From positions 1-64,000 of the forward strand of contig NZ_BAFX01000107.1 of assembly GCF_000308815.1 (NCBI RefSeq): a stretch of 64,000 nt of DNA, given 5' to 3'. Origin of the DNA: Nocardia concava NBRC 100430. Its GTDB lineage: Bacteria > Actinomycetota > Actinomycetes > Mycobacteriales > Mycobacteriaceae. The notes beneath the pieces were generated by a model. That model was not told the origin of the DNA, made no database searches, and saw only the letters and a list, made by a program, of their open reading frames with translations. Both the position numbers and the translations under genes were made by a program. Positions 43,259 through 51,027 of the stretch are shown one piece after another; within the stretch, counting starts at the first letter, position 1, and every line of letters begins with the position of its first letter.

Positions 43259-44821
43259 CTAACGCGACGGCCCGCGCATGCGCCGGTAGCACGCGTAGGC
43301 CAGGGTCAGCGCCGCGACGCCGCCCAGCGAACGACCGGCGCTCACATACCGGCGGCGACGCGATCCTCGCGCGCGGACCTGCAACCGTTCCTCGGTGAGG
43401 TCGGCGTAGCGGCTCGGCAGGAAGGTGTCGAAGTATTCGGAGACGAAGTTGTCCGTGCGCCGCACCGGTAATCCCATGTCCCGCATGAGCTCATCGATGT
43501 GATGGGACAGGTACGGGCCGAGGTAGTAGCCCTCCGGCCGCGCGGGCATTACCTCGCCCAGCCACTTGCCGACCCGCGTGATCTCGGCATGCATGTCGTC
43601 GACCTTCGGCAGCGTCAGCTCGCCGAGGAAGTGCTGGGACAGCCAGTGCGCCGAGATCTCCGCGCTCAGTTGGCAGGCGTCGGAGGAGCCGTAGCCGACG
43701 AAGCCGAGTCGTGGCAGGGTCGGCGGCAGGATATGCCGGTAGAGCTGGAAGCGGCCTTCGACCCGGACCGTCTTCTCCAGTTCGGGCGCAAGGAATTCCA
43801 GCTCCTGCCGCCAGCCCGTGGCGAAGATGACGACGTCGGCGTCGAGCCGCTTGCCGCCCGTCAGTTCGACCGTGGTCCCGCCGGGGAACGCCGCGATACT
43901 GTCCCGCCGCATGGTGATTCGCCCGCGCCGGGCCATCCGAAAGAATTCGTCGCTGACACCGAGGTTCTCGATGCCGGACGGCAGCGGCGCGTCGGGCCGC
44001 ATGGCCTTCGGTGAGCGCAGCTGGAATCGCATGTAGGCCGACACCGCCCGCCAATACCGGTCGGTCATCTTCTTGCCCGGCCCGTGCAGGAACCGTTCGA
44101 TCCGGCTCTGCCGGTGATAGCGAAAGAACGATTCGCTGAAGCGGTTCAGGATGATCCGGTCCGAGGGCGTCCCGCCCGGCAGGAACCGCGGCAGCATGGG
44201 ATGCGGCTTGCGGAACACCAGCGTGCATTCCCGCGCGTGCTCTCCCGCGAACGCCGCGCAGTCGAGCGCCGACTTCCCGGCCCCGACCACGATCACCCGG
44301 CGGCCCTCGACCAGCGACGGGTCGATGGCCTGGCTCGAATGCAGCAGCACTCCCCCGAACTCGCCGCCGCCCTCGATATCCGGGATCTGCGGGGTGGAGA
44401 ACACGCCGGCGCAGACCACCACGAAATCGAAGCGCAGATCCTCGACGCCGTCCGGGCCGACGACCTTCAGCTCGAACCCGTCGGCCACTTCGGACACCCG
44501 GATCACCTCGGTGGACAGGCGCAGGTAGGCCGTCAGCCCGAAGCGCTCCACGTACGAGGCGAGGTACTCGCGCACCTGCGCGGCACTGGGGAACACATCG
44601 GCCGACTCCGGATACGGATGATCGGAGTACGCGTAGGTGTCCCGGGAGTTGTTGGTGCGCAACCCCGGATAGGTGCGCGCCTCGATCCAGACGCCGCCGA
44701 CCGCGTCCTCCTTGTCGAAGACGACGACCTCGAATCCGTCGTCCCGCATGACCTTCGCGGTCACCAACCCCGCGATACCCGCGCCGATGATTCCGACGCG
44801 CTTTCCCACCGCACTCGTCAC
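43259..44821 (-). CDS. Flavin-containing monooxygenase (FMO/Baeyer-Villiger type)
   Basis: 520 residues. N-terminal FAD Rossmann GIIGAGIAGLVTAKV, then DKEDAVGGVWIEARTYPGLRTNN, and the NADPH Rossmann VIVVGAGKSALDCA. ATGWRQEL is the ATG-containing motif of FMOs. A C-terminal stretch with one hydrophobic segment (SLGGVAALTLAYACYRRM) and a very basic end could anchor it to the membrane. Substrate is unknown; relatives oxidise N-, S- or ketone groups. I place the start at GTG 44821; an upstream GTG at 44860 would add 13 residues. Confidence 0.85.
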   Translation of the reverse strand: MTSAVGKRVGIIGAGIAGLVTAKVMRDDGFEVVVFDKEDAVGGVWIEARTYPGLRTNNSRDTYAYSDHPYPESADVFPSAAQVREYLASYVERFGLTAYLRLSTEVIRVSEVADGFELKVVGPDGVEDLRFDFVVVCAGVFSTPQIPDIEGGGEFGGVLLHSSQAIDPSLVEGRRVIVVGAGKSALDCAAFAGEHARECTLVFRKPHPMLPRFLPGGTPSDRIILNRFSESFFRYHRQSRIERFLHGPGKKMTDRYWRAVSAYMRFQLRSPKAMRPDAPLPSGIENLGVSDEFFRMARRGRITMRRDSIAAFPGGTTVELTGGKRLDADVVIFATGWRQELEFLAPELEKTVRVEGRFQLYRHILPPTLPRLGFVGYGSSDACQLSAEISAHWLSQHFLGELTLPKVDDMHAEITRVGKWLGEVMPARPEGYYLGPYLSHHIDELMRDMGLPVRRTDNFVSEYFDTFLPSRYADLTEERLQVRARGSRRRRYVSAGRSLGGVAALTLAYACYRRMRGPSR

Positions 44822-44970
44822 GTCCGTTTTTCCCCTCTGGACCTGCACGTTTCGGGCCACACGCTACGGCAGCGCGGGGCCCGACGTACACGGCTCAGAG
44901 CGACTCGCCAAATGGCGATCAGTATGGGCGTGTCGTGATTTCTCGCCGAAATCGCTTAAACGGGACGAAC

Positions 44971-45999
44971 TTACGACTGCTCGACCAGGCTCACAACCGG
45001 CTCCGCCTGGACCGGCAGCTCCGGGATGCGGGTGGCGCGGGCGTACACGGTCTCGCCCTCGGCCAGGTGCAGCGCCTCGGCGTCACCGCGCGTCACCTGC
45101 GCGGTGAACAGGTCACCGGTGGCCGCGTTGCGCAGTTCCACGCGAACCTCGAAGCCCAGGTGCACAACCCGCTCCACCGTCGCCCGGGTGACGCCCGCGG
45201 ACTGCGCGGTCCCCTCGTGCGCGGCGAGCGCCATGCTCGGATCCCGCCCGACGCGAATGTCGTGCGGCCGCACCAGATGCCCGTTCAGCTTGGCCACCGC
45301 GCCCAGGAACGACATGACGAATTCATTGGCGGGCTTGTCGTACACGTCCTCCGGGCTGCCCACCTGCTCGATGCGCCCCTTGTTCATGACCGCGATCCGG
45401 TCGGCCACGTCGAGGGCCTCCTCCTGGTCGTGGGTGACCAGGACGGTGGTGACGTGCACCTCCTCGTGCAGCCGGCGCAGCCAGGTGCGCAGGTCCGCAC
45501 GGACTTTGGCGTCCAGCGCGCCGAACGGCTCGTCCAGCAGCAGCACCTGCGGATCCACCGCTAGCGCGCGGGCCAGGGCCATGCGCTGACGCTGGCCGCC
45601 GGAAAGCTGTGCGGGATACCGGTGCTGGAAGCCGTCCAGGCCGACGATCTCGAGCAGGTCGTCGACCTTCTTCTTGATCTCGCCCTTGGGCCGCTTGCGG
45701 ATCTTGAGCCCGAAGGCCACATTGTCGCGCACGGTCATGTGCTTGAACGCGGCGTAGTGCTGGAACACGAAGCCGATATCGCGCTTCTGCGGCGGCACAT
45801 TGGTGACGTCGCGTCCGGCGATGGTGACGAGCCCGTTGTCCAGGTTCTCCAGGCCCGCGATCGAGCGCAGCAGCGTCGACTTGCCCGATCCGGACGGTCC
45901 CAGCAGCGCGGTCAGCTCGCCCGAGGGGATGTCGATGCTGACATTGTCGAGGGCGGCGAAGGTGCCGTAGCGCTTGTTCGCATTGGTCACGGTGATCAT
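44971..45999 (-). CDS. cysA: Sulfate/thiosulfate ABC transporter, ATP-binding protein
   Basis: 342 residues. Energises sulfate import. Walker A GPSGSGKSTL, signature LSGGQRQRMALARALA, Walker B VLLLDEPFGALD, H-loop VTHDQEEALDVADRIAVMN, and a C-terminal TOBE-like regulatory extension with HDIRVGRD. It overlaps cysW by 4 nt (ATGA). Last gene of the sbp-cysT-cysW-cysA operon, the order found around Rv2397c-Rv2400c in M. tuberculosis. Confidence 0.96.
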   Translation of the reverse strand: MITVTNANKRYGTFAALDNVSIDIPSGELTALLGPSGSGKSTLLRSIAGLENLDNGLVTIAGRDVTNVPPQKRDIGFVFQHYAAFKHMTVRDNVAFGLKIRKRPKGEIKKKVDDLLEIVGLDGFQHRYPAQLSGGQRQRMALARALAVDPQVLLLDEPFGALDAKVRADLRTWLRRLHEEVHVTTVLVTHDQEEALDVADRIAVMNKGRIEQVGSPEDVYDKPANEFVMSFLGAVAKLNGHLVRPHDIRVGRDPSMALAAHEGTAQSAGVTRATVERVVHLGFEVRVELRNAATGDLFTAQVTRGDAEALHLAEGETVYARATRIPELPVQAEPVVSLVEQS

Positions 46000-46805
46000 T
46001 TGGCAGTGCCCCGCTTGCGTTCGAGGAGGGTCATGAGCAGAAGAACAACGAGGGCGATGCCCATGAGCAGGGTCGCCGCGCAGTACGCGCCGAAGGTGTT
46101 GTGGTCGTTCACGTATCGGCCGTTCACCAGCAGCGTCAGCGTCTGGGACTTGCCGGGCAGGCCGGTGGACACCATGATCACCGCGCCGAACTCACCGAGC
46201 GCGCGGGCCACGGTCAGCACGATGCCGTAGGTCAGACCCCAGCGGATGGCCGGGAGCGTGATGCGCCAGAACGTCTGCCAGCCCGAGGCGCCCAGGGTGG
46301 CCGCGGCCTGCTCCTGATCGTCGCCGATCTCGTGCAGCACCGGCTCCACCTCGCGCACCACGAACGGCAGCGTCACGAAGATGGTCGCGATGACCATGCC
46401 CGGCAGATTGAAGATGATCTTCAGCCCGTGACTCTCCAGCCCGCCGAACCAGCCGTTGGCGCCCCACAGCAGAATCAGCGAAACACCAACCACCACAGGC
46501 GAAGTCGCCATAGGCAGATCCACCACGGCCTGCAGCAGGTTGCGGCCGGGGAACCGCCCGCGCACCAGCGCCAGCGCGATGATCACACCGAAGATCACGT
46601 TCACCGGCACCGTGATGGCCACGATCGTCAGGGTCAGGTTGAACGCGGACACCGCCGCGGGGGTCGAGATCGAGTCGATGAACGCGCCGATCCCGTTTTC
46701 GAAGGTGCGCCACAGGATGATGCCCAGCGGCACCACCAGCAGCACGAACAGATACGCCAGCGCGACCGTGCGCAGCGAAATCCTCGCCCAGGAACTGAGT
46801 TTCAT
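45996..46805 (-). CDS. cysW: Sulfate ABC transporter permease CysW
   Basis: 269 residues, six membrane helices. The EAA-type loop that contacts CysA is visible as EQAAATLGASGWQTFWRITLPAI. ARALGEFGAVIMVSTG is the CysW-type signature. Its start codon overlaps the cysT stop by 1 nt (TGATG), so the permeases are translationally coupled. Forms the membrane channel with CysT. Confidence 0.95.
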   Translation of the reverse strand: MKLSSWARISLRTVALAYLFVLLVVPLGIILWRTFENGIGAFIDSISTPAAVSAFNLTLTIVAITVPVNVIFGVIIALALVRGRFPGRNLLQAVVDLPMATSPVVVGVSLILLWGANGWFGGLESHGLKIIFNLPGMVIATIFVTLPFVVREVEPVLHEIGDDQEQAAATLGASGWQTFWRITLPAIRWGLTYGIVLTVARALGEFGAVIMVSTGLPGKSQTLTLLVNGRYVNDHNTFGAYCAATLLMGIALVVLLLMTLLERKRGTAK

Positions 46806-47707
46806 CAGACGGCCTCCCGTTCCTTGCGCGCCAGACGGTCGGCCGTGACGCGCAGTACGAACAGGGTGACCAGCGAGATCGCCAGCAGCGCCACCGAGAC
46901 CGCGGCGGCGTTCACCGGGCGGTCCACCTCGATCTGCTGCTGGATGTACTGCGAGGCCATCTGCGTCTTCTTCGGGATGCCGCCGCCGATCAGCACCACC
47001 GACCCGTATTCACCGATGGCGCGGGCGAAGGCCAGGCCCGAACCGCTCACGATGGCCGGGGCCAGCGTCGGCAGCACGATGGTCCGGAAGGTGGTCCAGT
47101 TGTCCGCGCCCAGCGACGCGGCCGCCTGCTCCACATCCCGGTCGGCCTCGATGAGCACCGGCTGCACCGAGCGCACCACGAACGGCAGCGTCACGAACGC
47201 CAGCGCCACCACCAGACCGGGCTGGGTGGCATTGAGGTGGATGTCGAACGGCGACTGCGGCCCGTACAGGGCGAGCAGCACGATGCTGGCCACGATGGTG
47301 GGCAGCGCGAAGGGCAGGTCGATGAGGCCGTTCACGAAGCCCTTGCCCGGGAACTCGTCCCGCACCAGCACCCAGGCGATGAGCGTGCCCATCACCACAT
47401 TGATCAGCGTCACGACGACCGACACCAGGACGGTCACCTTCAGGGCGTCCAGCGCGGCGGGCGCGGTGACCGCGTCCCAGAAGCCGGACCAGCCGTCGTC
47501 GAAGGACTTGACGGTCAGCGCGGCCAGCGGCAGCAGCACGATGATGCTGAGCCACAGCACGGAGGTGCCGATGCCGAGCGGACCCACCGATCCGCTCACC
47601 TTCAGCCAGGACCGGAACCCGCCCCGACGCGCGGGCCGGGGCGGGTTGTCGTCTACCGAAACGCCGGGGTCGCGCACGACCCCGGCGTTCGAACTGCTGT
47701 CACTCAC
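46805..47707 (-). CDS. cysT: Sulfate ABC transporter permease CysT
   Basis: 300 residues. About 30 Pro/Arg-rich cytosolic residues come first, then six membrane helices. EAA loop: EQAAASLGADNWTTFRTIVLPTL; signature ARAIGEYGSVVLIGGGIP. The partner of CysW. 35 nt separate it from the binding-protein gene upstream, and no promoter is evident there, so it is read from the operon promoter. Confidence 0.95.
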   Translation of the reverse strand: MSDSSSNAGVVRDPGVSVDDNPPRPARRGGFRSWLKVSGSVGPLGIGTSVLWLSIIVLLPLAALTVKSFDDGWSGFWDAVTAPAALDALKVTVLVSVVVTLINVVMGTLIAWVLVRDEFPGKGFVNGLIDLPFALPTIVASIVLLALYGPQSPFDIHLNATQPGLVVALAFVTLPFVVRSVQPVLIEADRDVEQAAASLGADNWTTFRTIVLPTLAPAIVSGSGLAFARAIGEYGSVVLIGGGIPKKTQMASQYIQQQIEVDRPVNAAAVSVALLAISLVTLFVLRVTADRLARKEREAV

Positions 47708-47742
47708 GGTTTCGAGTATCGCTTGTGTCGCAGGTCACTCGA

Positions 47743-48780
47743 CTACTTGGTGGCCTTGTCGTAGATCTGGGCGACGGAACCGGTGTTCGGGGTGAACAGC
47801 TCCTTGTCGACGGCCTTCCAGCCACCCAGGTCCGCGATGGTGTACAGCTTCTGCGGGGTCGGGAAGCTCTTGGCGTTGTCGGCGGCCACCTTCGGGTCGA
47901 CCGGACGGAAGCCGGCCTCGGCGAACGCCTTCTGCGCGTCGGCGGTGTACAGGAAGTCGCGGAACGCGGTGGCCTGCTTGAGGTTCTTGGCGTTCTTCAG
48001 CACCGCGACCGGGTTGTCGATGCGGAAGGTGGTGTCGGGCACGACGTGCTCGATCGGATCGCCCTTGGACTCGGAGAAGATGGCCTCGTTCTCGTAGCTG
48101 AGCAGCACGTCACCGGTGCCCTGCAGGAAGGTGTCGGTGGCCTCGCGACCCGACTTGGGCTGCACGTGCACGTGACCGATCAGCTGGCTCAGGTAGTCCA
48201 GACCGGCCTGCGGGTTCTTGCCGCCCTCGCTCTTGGCGGCGTAGGGGGCCAACAGGTTCCACTTGGCCGAGCCCGAGCTGAACGGGTTGGGGGTGACCAC
48301 CTCGATGCCCGGCTTGAGCAGGTCGTCCCAGTTCTTGATGCCCTTCGGGTTGCCCTTGCGGACCGCGATGACCACCACCGAGCCGAACGGGACACCCTTG
48401 TTGGCGTCGGCGTTCCAGCTCGCGTCCACCTGGCCGGAGTCCACCAGGCGGGTGATGTCGGGCTCGACGGAGAAGCTCACGAAGTCGGCCTCCGCGCCGT
48501 CCTTGACCTTGCGGGACTGGTCGCCGGAGGCGCCGTAGGAGGCCTGGAACTGCACGCCCTTACCGGCATCGGTCTTGTTGAAGACCGGGGTCACCTTGTC
48601 GTAGGCGGCCTTGGCCACCGAGTAGGCGTACAGGTTGACGGTGCCGCCGCCGCTCGCGGCCGGGCCGGCGTCCTTGGTGTCGCTCGCGCCGCCGCTGCAC
48701 GCGGTGAGCACGGTGGCCGCGACCGCGGTGAGTGCGACGGCGAAGGTAGATCGGCGGGAGAGACGGATATTGCGGGACAT
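47743..48780 (-). CDS. Sulfate-binding lipoprotein of the ABC transporter
   Basis: 345 residues from ATG 48780 (AAAGG before it). A twin-Arg-free lipoprotein signal ends in LTACSGG. The sulfate-binding family motifs are VNLYAYSVAKAAYDKVTPVF, EADFVSFSVEPDITRLVDSG and NPFSSGSAKWNLLAPYAA. Captures sulfate or thiosulfate outside the membrane and delivers it to CysTWA. First gene of the operon; it corresponds to SubI of M. tuberculosis. Confidence 0.94.
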   Translation of the reverse strand: MSRNIRLSRRSTFAVALTAVAATVLTACSGGASDTKDAGPAASGGGTVNLYAYSVAKAAYDKVTPVFNKTDAGKGVQFQASYGASGDQSRKVKDGAEADFVSFSVEPDITRLVDSGQVDASWNADANKGVPFGSVVVIAVRKGNPKGIKNWDDLLKPGIEVVTPNPFSSGSAKWNLLAPYAAKSEGGKNPQAGLDYLSQLIGHVHVQPKSGREATDTFLQGTGDVLLSYENEAIFSESKGDPIEHVVPDTTFRIDNPVAVLKNAKNLKQATAFRDFLYTADAQKAFAEAGFRPVDPKVAADNAKSFPTPQKLYTIADLGGWKAVDKELFTPNTGSVAQIYDKATK

Positions 48781-49232
48781 CGGCGTGGACCTTTCGAGCG
48801 AACCGCCGGGGGACTCTGTTGCCGGCGGAGAATGACGTACTGCCGTAGACCCGTCGCGAACACAGTCGTGACGGTGGCGCTCGGCCCGAAGGCCGCCGGG
48901 GACGGACACGAACTGCGAAAAGAATGCGCGCCAAGTCTACTCAGACGTGCAGCAGTGCCCTATCGGCCGTCAGCGACAGTGAATGTCGGCAACCGCGAGG
49001 CAGCCCACAGCGATCAACGCCAATTCATGGCGGACCCGGGGCAGAACACTCGACGACACGCGGCGACTTTAGCAGAGCTCCACGTCAGGCCGCTAATCCC
49101 CGGCGGGGTTTGGAATCGGCTCGAGCGCAACCCTGGCCGGAATCTCGGGCGCAACTCCGGCGAGAATTCGGCAGACTGGTCCGTGCGGCCACCGCCGCGC
49201 CTGCCTGCCGAACCACACGGGGGAAAAATTCC
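48781..49232. other. 452-bp divergent spacer between sulfate operon and M48 protease
   Basis: No supported gene. Near the sulfate-binding gene it has a hairpin with 7-bp arms CCGCCGG/CCGGCGG (48803-48828) in the leader, and TAGACT-like sequences further up on the minus strand. I found no SAM or other known riboswitch and no clear CymR-type site. Confidence 0.4.
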
Positions 49233-50276
49233 ATGACCACACCCGCTCGACTCCGCCGGGAGTTTCCCGGTATTTCCACCCGCGCCTGGGAGCATCCCGC
49301 CGACCGCACCGCACTGGTCGGGCTGCGGCAGCTCAGCGGCTTCGACACCCTGCTGCGCACGCTCTCGGGGCTGTTGCAGGAACGCCAGCACCGGCTCATG
49401 TACCTGGCGACCGCGGTGCGGGTGGACGAGCGGCAGTTCAAGAACATTCACCAGCTGCGCGCGGACGCGGTGCGAATCCTGGACGCGGATCGCACGCCGG
49501 AGATGTTCGTGCTGCAGCAGCCCGAGGCCAATGCCTTCACCATCGGCATGGACCGGCCCTTCATCGTGCTCACCACCGGGCTGCTGGATCTGCTCGACCA
49601 TGAGGAGCTGCGGTTCGTGGTCGGTCACGAGCTCGGGCACGCGCTCTCCGGGCACGCGGTCTACCGGACCATGCTCATGCATCTCATGCGGATCGCCGAC
49701 AGCATCGGCTGGATGCCGGTGGGCGGCTGGGCCGTTCGCGCCATCATCGCGGCGCTGATGGAGTGGAGTCGCAAGTCCGAACTCTCCGGCGACCGGGCCG
49801 GACTGCTGGTCGGACAGGACGTCGAGGCGTCGGTGCGGGTCCACATGAAACTCGCGGGCGGGTCCCGGGTCGACCAGATGAGCCACGCGTCGTTCCTGGA
49901 ACAGGCCGACGCCTACGACCGCGCGGGCGACCTGCGCGACGGCGTGCTCAAACTGCTGAACCTGGAATTGCAGACCCACCCGTTCTCGGTGCTGCGGGCG
50001 GCGGAACTGCGGCGCTGGATCGCCAGCGGCGACTACGACCGCATGCTCGACGGCCAGTACCCGCGCCGCGATCAGGACAAGAACGCCCGCATTTCCGAGG
50101 AGATCAAGCACGCGGCGCGGTCGTACAAGCAGAACTTCGAACAGTCCGAAGACCCCCTGATCCGCACCGTGCGCAACCTGGGCCGAGACTTCGGCGAAAC
50201 GGTCGGCACGGTGGGCCAGGAAGTCAGCGAAACACTCTCGAAGCTGGGCAAACGAATTCGCGGATCCGACGACTGA
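49233..50276 (+). CDS. M48-family zinc metalloprotease
   Basis: 347 residues from ATG 49233, with GGGGGA before it. The zinc site VVGHELGHALSGH lies at about 126-138, with the third ligand Glu in SELSGDRAGLL near 185. One or two hydrophobic segments flank it (IADSIGWMPVGGWAVRAIIAAL), so it may be membrane-attached. The C-terminus is a long charged helix region (DPLIRTVRNLGRDFGETVGTVGQEV) like that of other actinobacterial M48 proteins near sulfate operons. Probably cleaves membrane or misfolded proteins. Its -10 region is not clear. Confidence 0.88.
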   Translation: MTTPARLRREFPGISTRAWEHPADRTALVGLRQLSGFDTLLRTLSGLLQERQHRLMYLATAVRVDERQFKNIHQLRADAVRILDADRTPEMFVLQQPEANAFTIGMDRPFIVLTTGLLDLLDHEELRFVVGHELGHALSGHAVYRTMLMHLMRIADSIGWMPVGGWAVRAIIAALMEWSRKSELSGDRAGLLVGQDVEASVRVHMKLAGGSRVDQMSHASFLEQADAYDRAGDLRDGVLKLLNLELQTHPFSVLRAAELRRWIASGDYDRMLDGQYPRRDQDKNARISEEIKHAARSYKQNFEQSEDPLIRTVRNLGRDFGETVGTVGQEVSETLSKLGKRIRGSDD

Positions 50277-50296
50277 GGAGGCGGGGTAATGGGGTC

Positions 50297-50313
50297 CGGG
50301 GGCTTAGCCCCCG
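50297..50313. terminator. Small GC hairpin after the M48 gene
   Basis: CGGGGGC-TTA-GCCCCCG, 21 nt past the protease stop. A second hairpin, GTAACCC-GAA-GGGTTAC (50327-50343), overlaps the stop codon of the convergent gene. Confidence 0.5.
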
Positions 50314-50339
50314 TATCCCCTTCTCTGTAACCCGAAGGG

Positions 50340-50597
50340 TTACTCGTCCGCCTCCACAACGGGCGGGGTCTCGAAGATGTCGAGGAGCCACTCTTCGGTG
50401 GCGCTCTCGGCGTCTTCCTCGTCCGGGCGAATTCGGTTGCTCAATTTGACGCCCAGACCCAGCAGCTGGGCGGCCTTCACCATCTCGATGGCCTCGTCGG
50501 GCCCGCAGTAGTGGGTGGCGATCAGACGGGGCTCGTCGTCGAAGTCCTCGTCGGACAACAGCGTCTCCACTTCCAGACCTTCATCGGTTGTTGACAT
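50340..50597 (-). CDS. Small acidic hypothetical protein, 85 residues
   Basis: Strongly acidic (STTDEGLEVETLLSDEDFDDEPR ... ATEEWLLDIFETPPVVEADE) around a central EAIEMVKAAQLLGLGVKLS helix. No signal or membrane segment. Convergent with the M48 gene and followed, on the same strand upstream, by two tiny membrane-protein genes. I do not recognise a family, though single-domain acidic proteins of this size are common in nocardiae. Confidence 0.65.
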   Translation of the reverse strand: MSTTDEGLEVETLLSDEDFDDEPRLIATHYCGPDEAIEMVKAAQLLGLGVKLSNRIRPDEEDAESATEEWLLDIFETPPVVEADE

Positions 50598-50646
50598 GGG
50601 TCTGCACAGTACGCGGAGAATTCGCCGCAGCGGTACCGAAAGCCGC

Positions 50647-50724
50647 TCAGCGAGTGAACAACCAGGCGACGACTACGAGAACAAGAAGTGCGATCAGGGC
50701 AAGCTGGACACGGGAGCGGGGCAT
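50647..50724 (-). CDS. 25-residue hydrophobic microprotein
   Basis: Begins MPRSRVQLAL and ends VAWLFTR: a short basic head, one hydrophobic helix (LALIALLVLVVVAW) and a basic end, the layout of a single-span membrane peptide. Its ATG lies 1 nt after the stop of the 78-residue gene (TGA-G-ATG), so it would be translated by re-initiation. GGAAGGAAG lies about 12 nt upstream. Confidence 0.5.
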   Translation of the reverse strand: MPRSRVQLALIALLVLVVVAWLFTR

Positions 50725-50725
50725 C

Positions 50726-50962
50726 TCAGGCGGCTTCCTTCCGCATGGGTCGCGGCGACGTGGCGGGGATCGCGGCCTCGCGGGCGGCGACGCGGTCGCG
50801 GCCGGCGACCCGCAGCACCGTCCGCAGCACCCGGTCGAGCACATAGGCGATGGCCAGGCAGACCGGGATCATCGCGGCCAGCACCACCGCGAACTGGGGC
50901 ACGAAGGGCAGACCCGCCACCCACAGTTCGACGCCGTCCCACCATCCTGCGATCGCATGCAC
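50726..50962 (-). CDS. Small membrane protein, 78 residues
   Basis: One confident membrane helix (PQFAVVLAAMIPVCLAIAYVL) after a Trp-rich start (HAIAGWWDGVELWVAGLPF), then a basic cytosolic tail (RTVLRVAGRDRVAAREA ... PRPMRKEAA). Probable partner of the 25-residue microprotein just downstream. Not recognised; it may be a cell-envelope or stress peptide. Confidence 0.6.
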   Translation of the reverse strand: MHAIAGWWDGVELWVAGLPFVPQFAVVLAAMIPVCLAIAYVLDRVLRTVLRVAGRDRVAAREAAIPATSPRPMRKEAA

Positions 50963-51027
50963 GCCCCCAGCCTATGCCGACGTAGCGGTGGTGGACGATT
51001 CGGGCTATCCGGGCCGATCATGTGTGA

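Noticed and set aside
48924..49232. N-terminal extension of the M48 protease in the same frame
   Set aside because: The added 100 residues have no homology and an Arg/Pro/Ser-rich composition. ATG 49233 follows a purine-rich site and fits family length.
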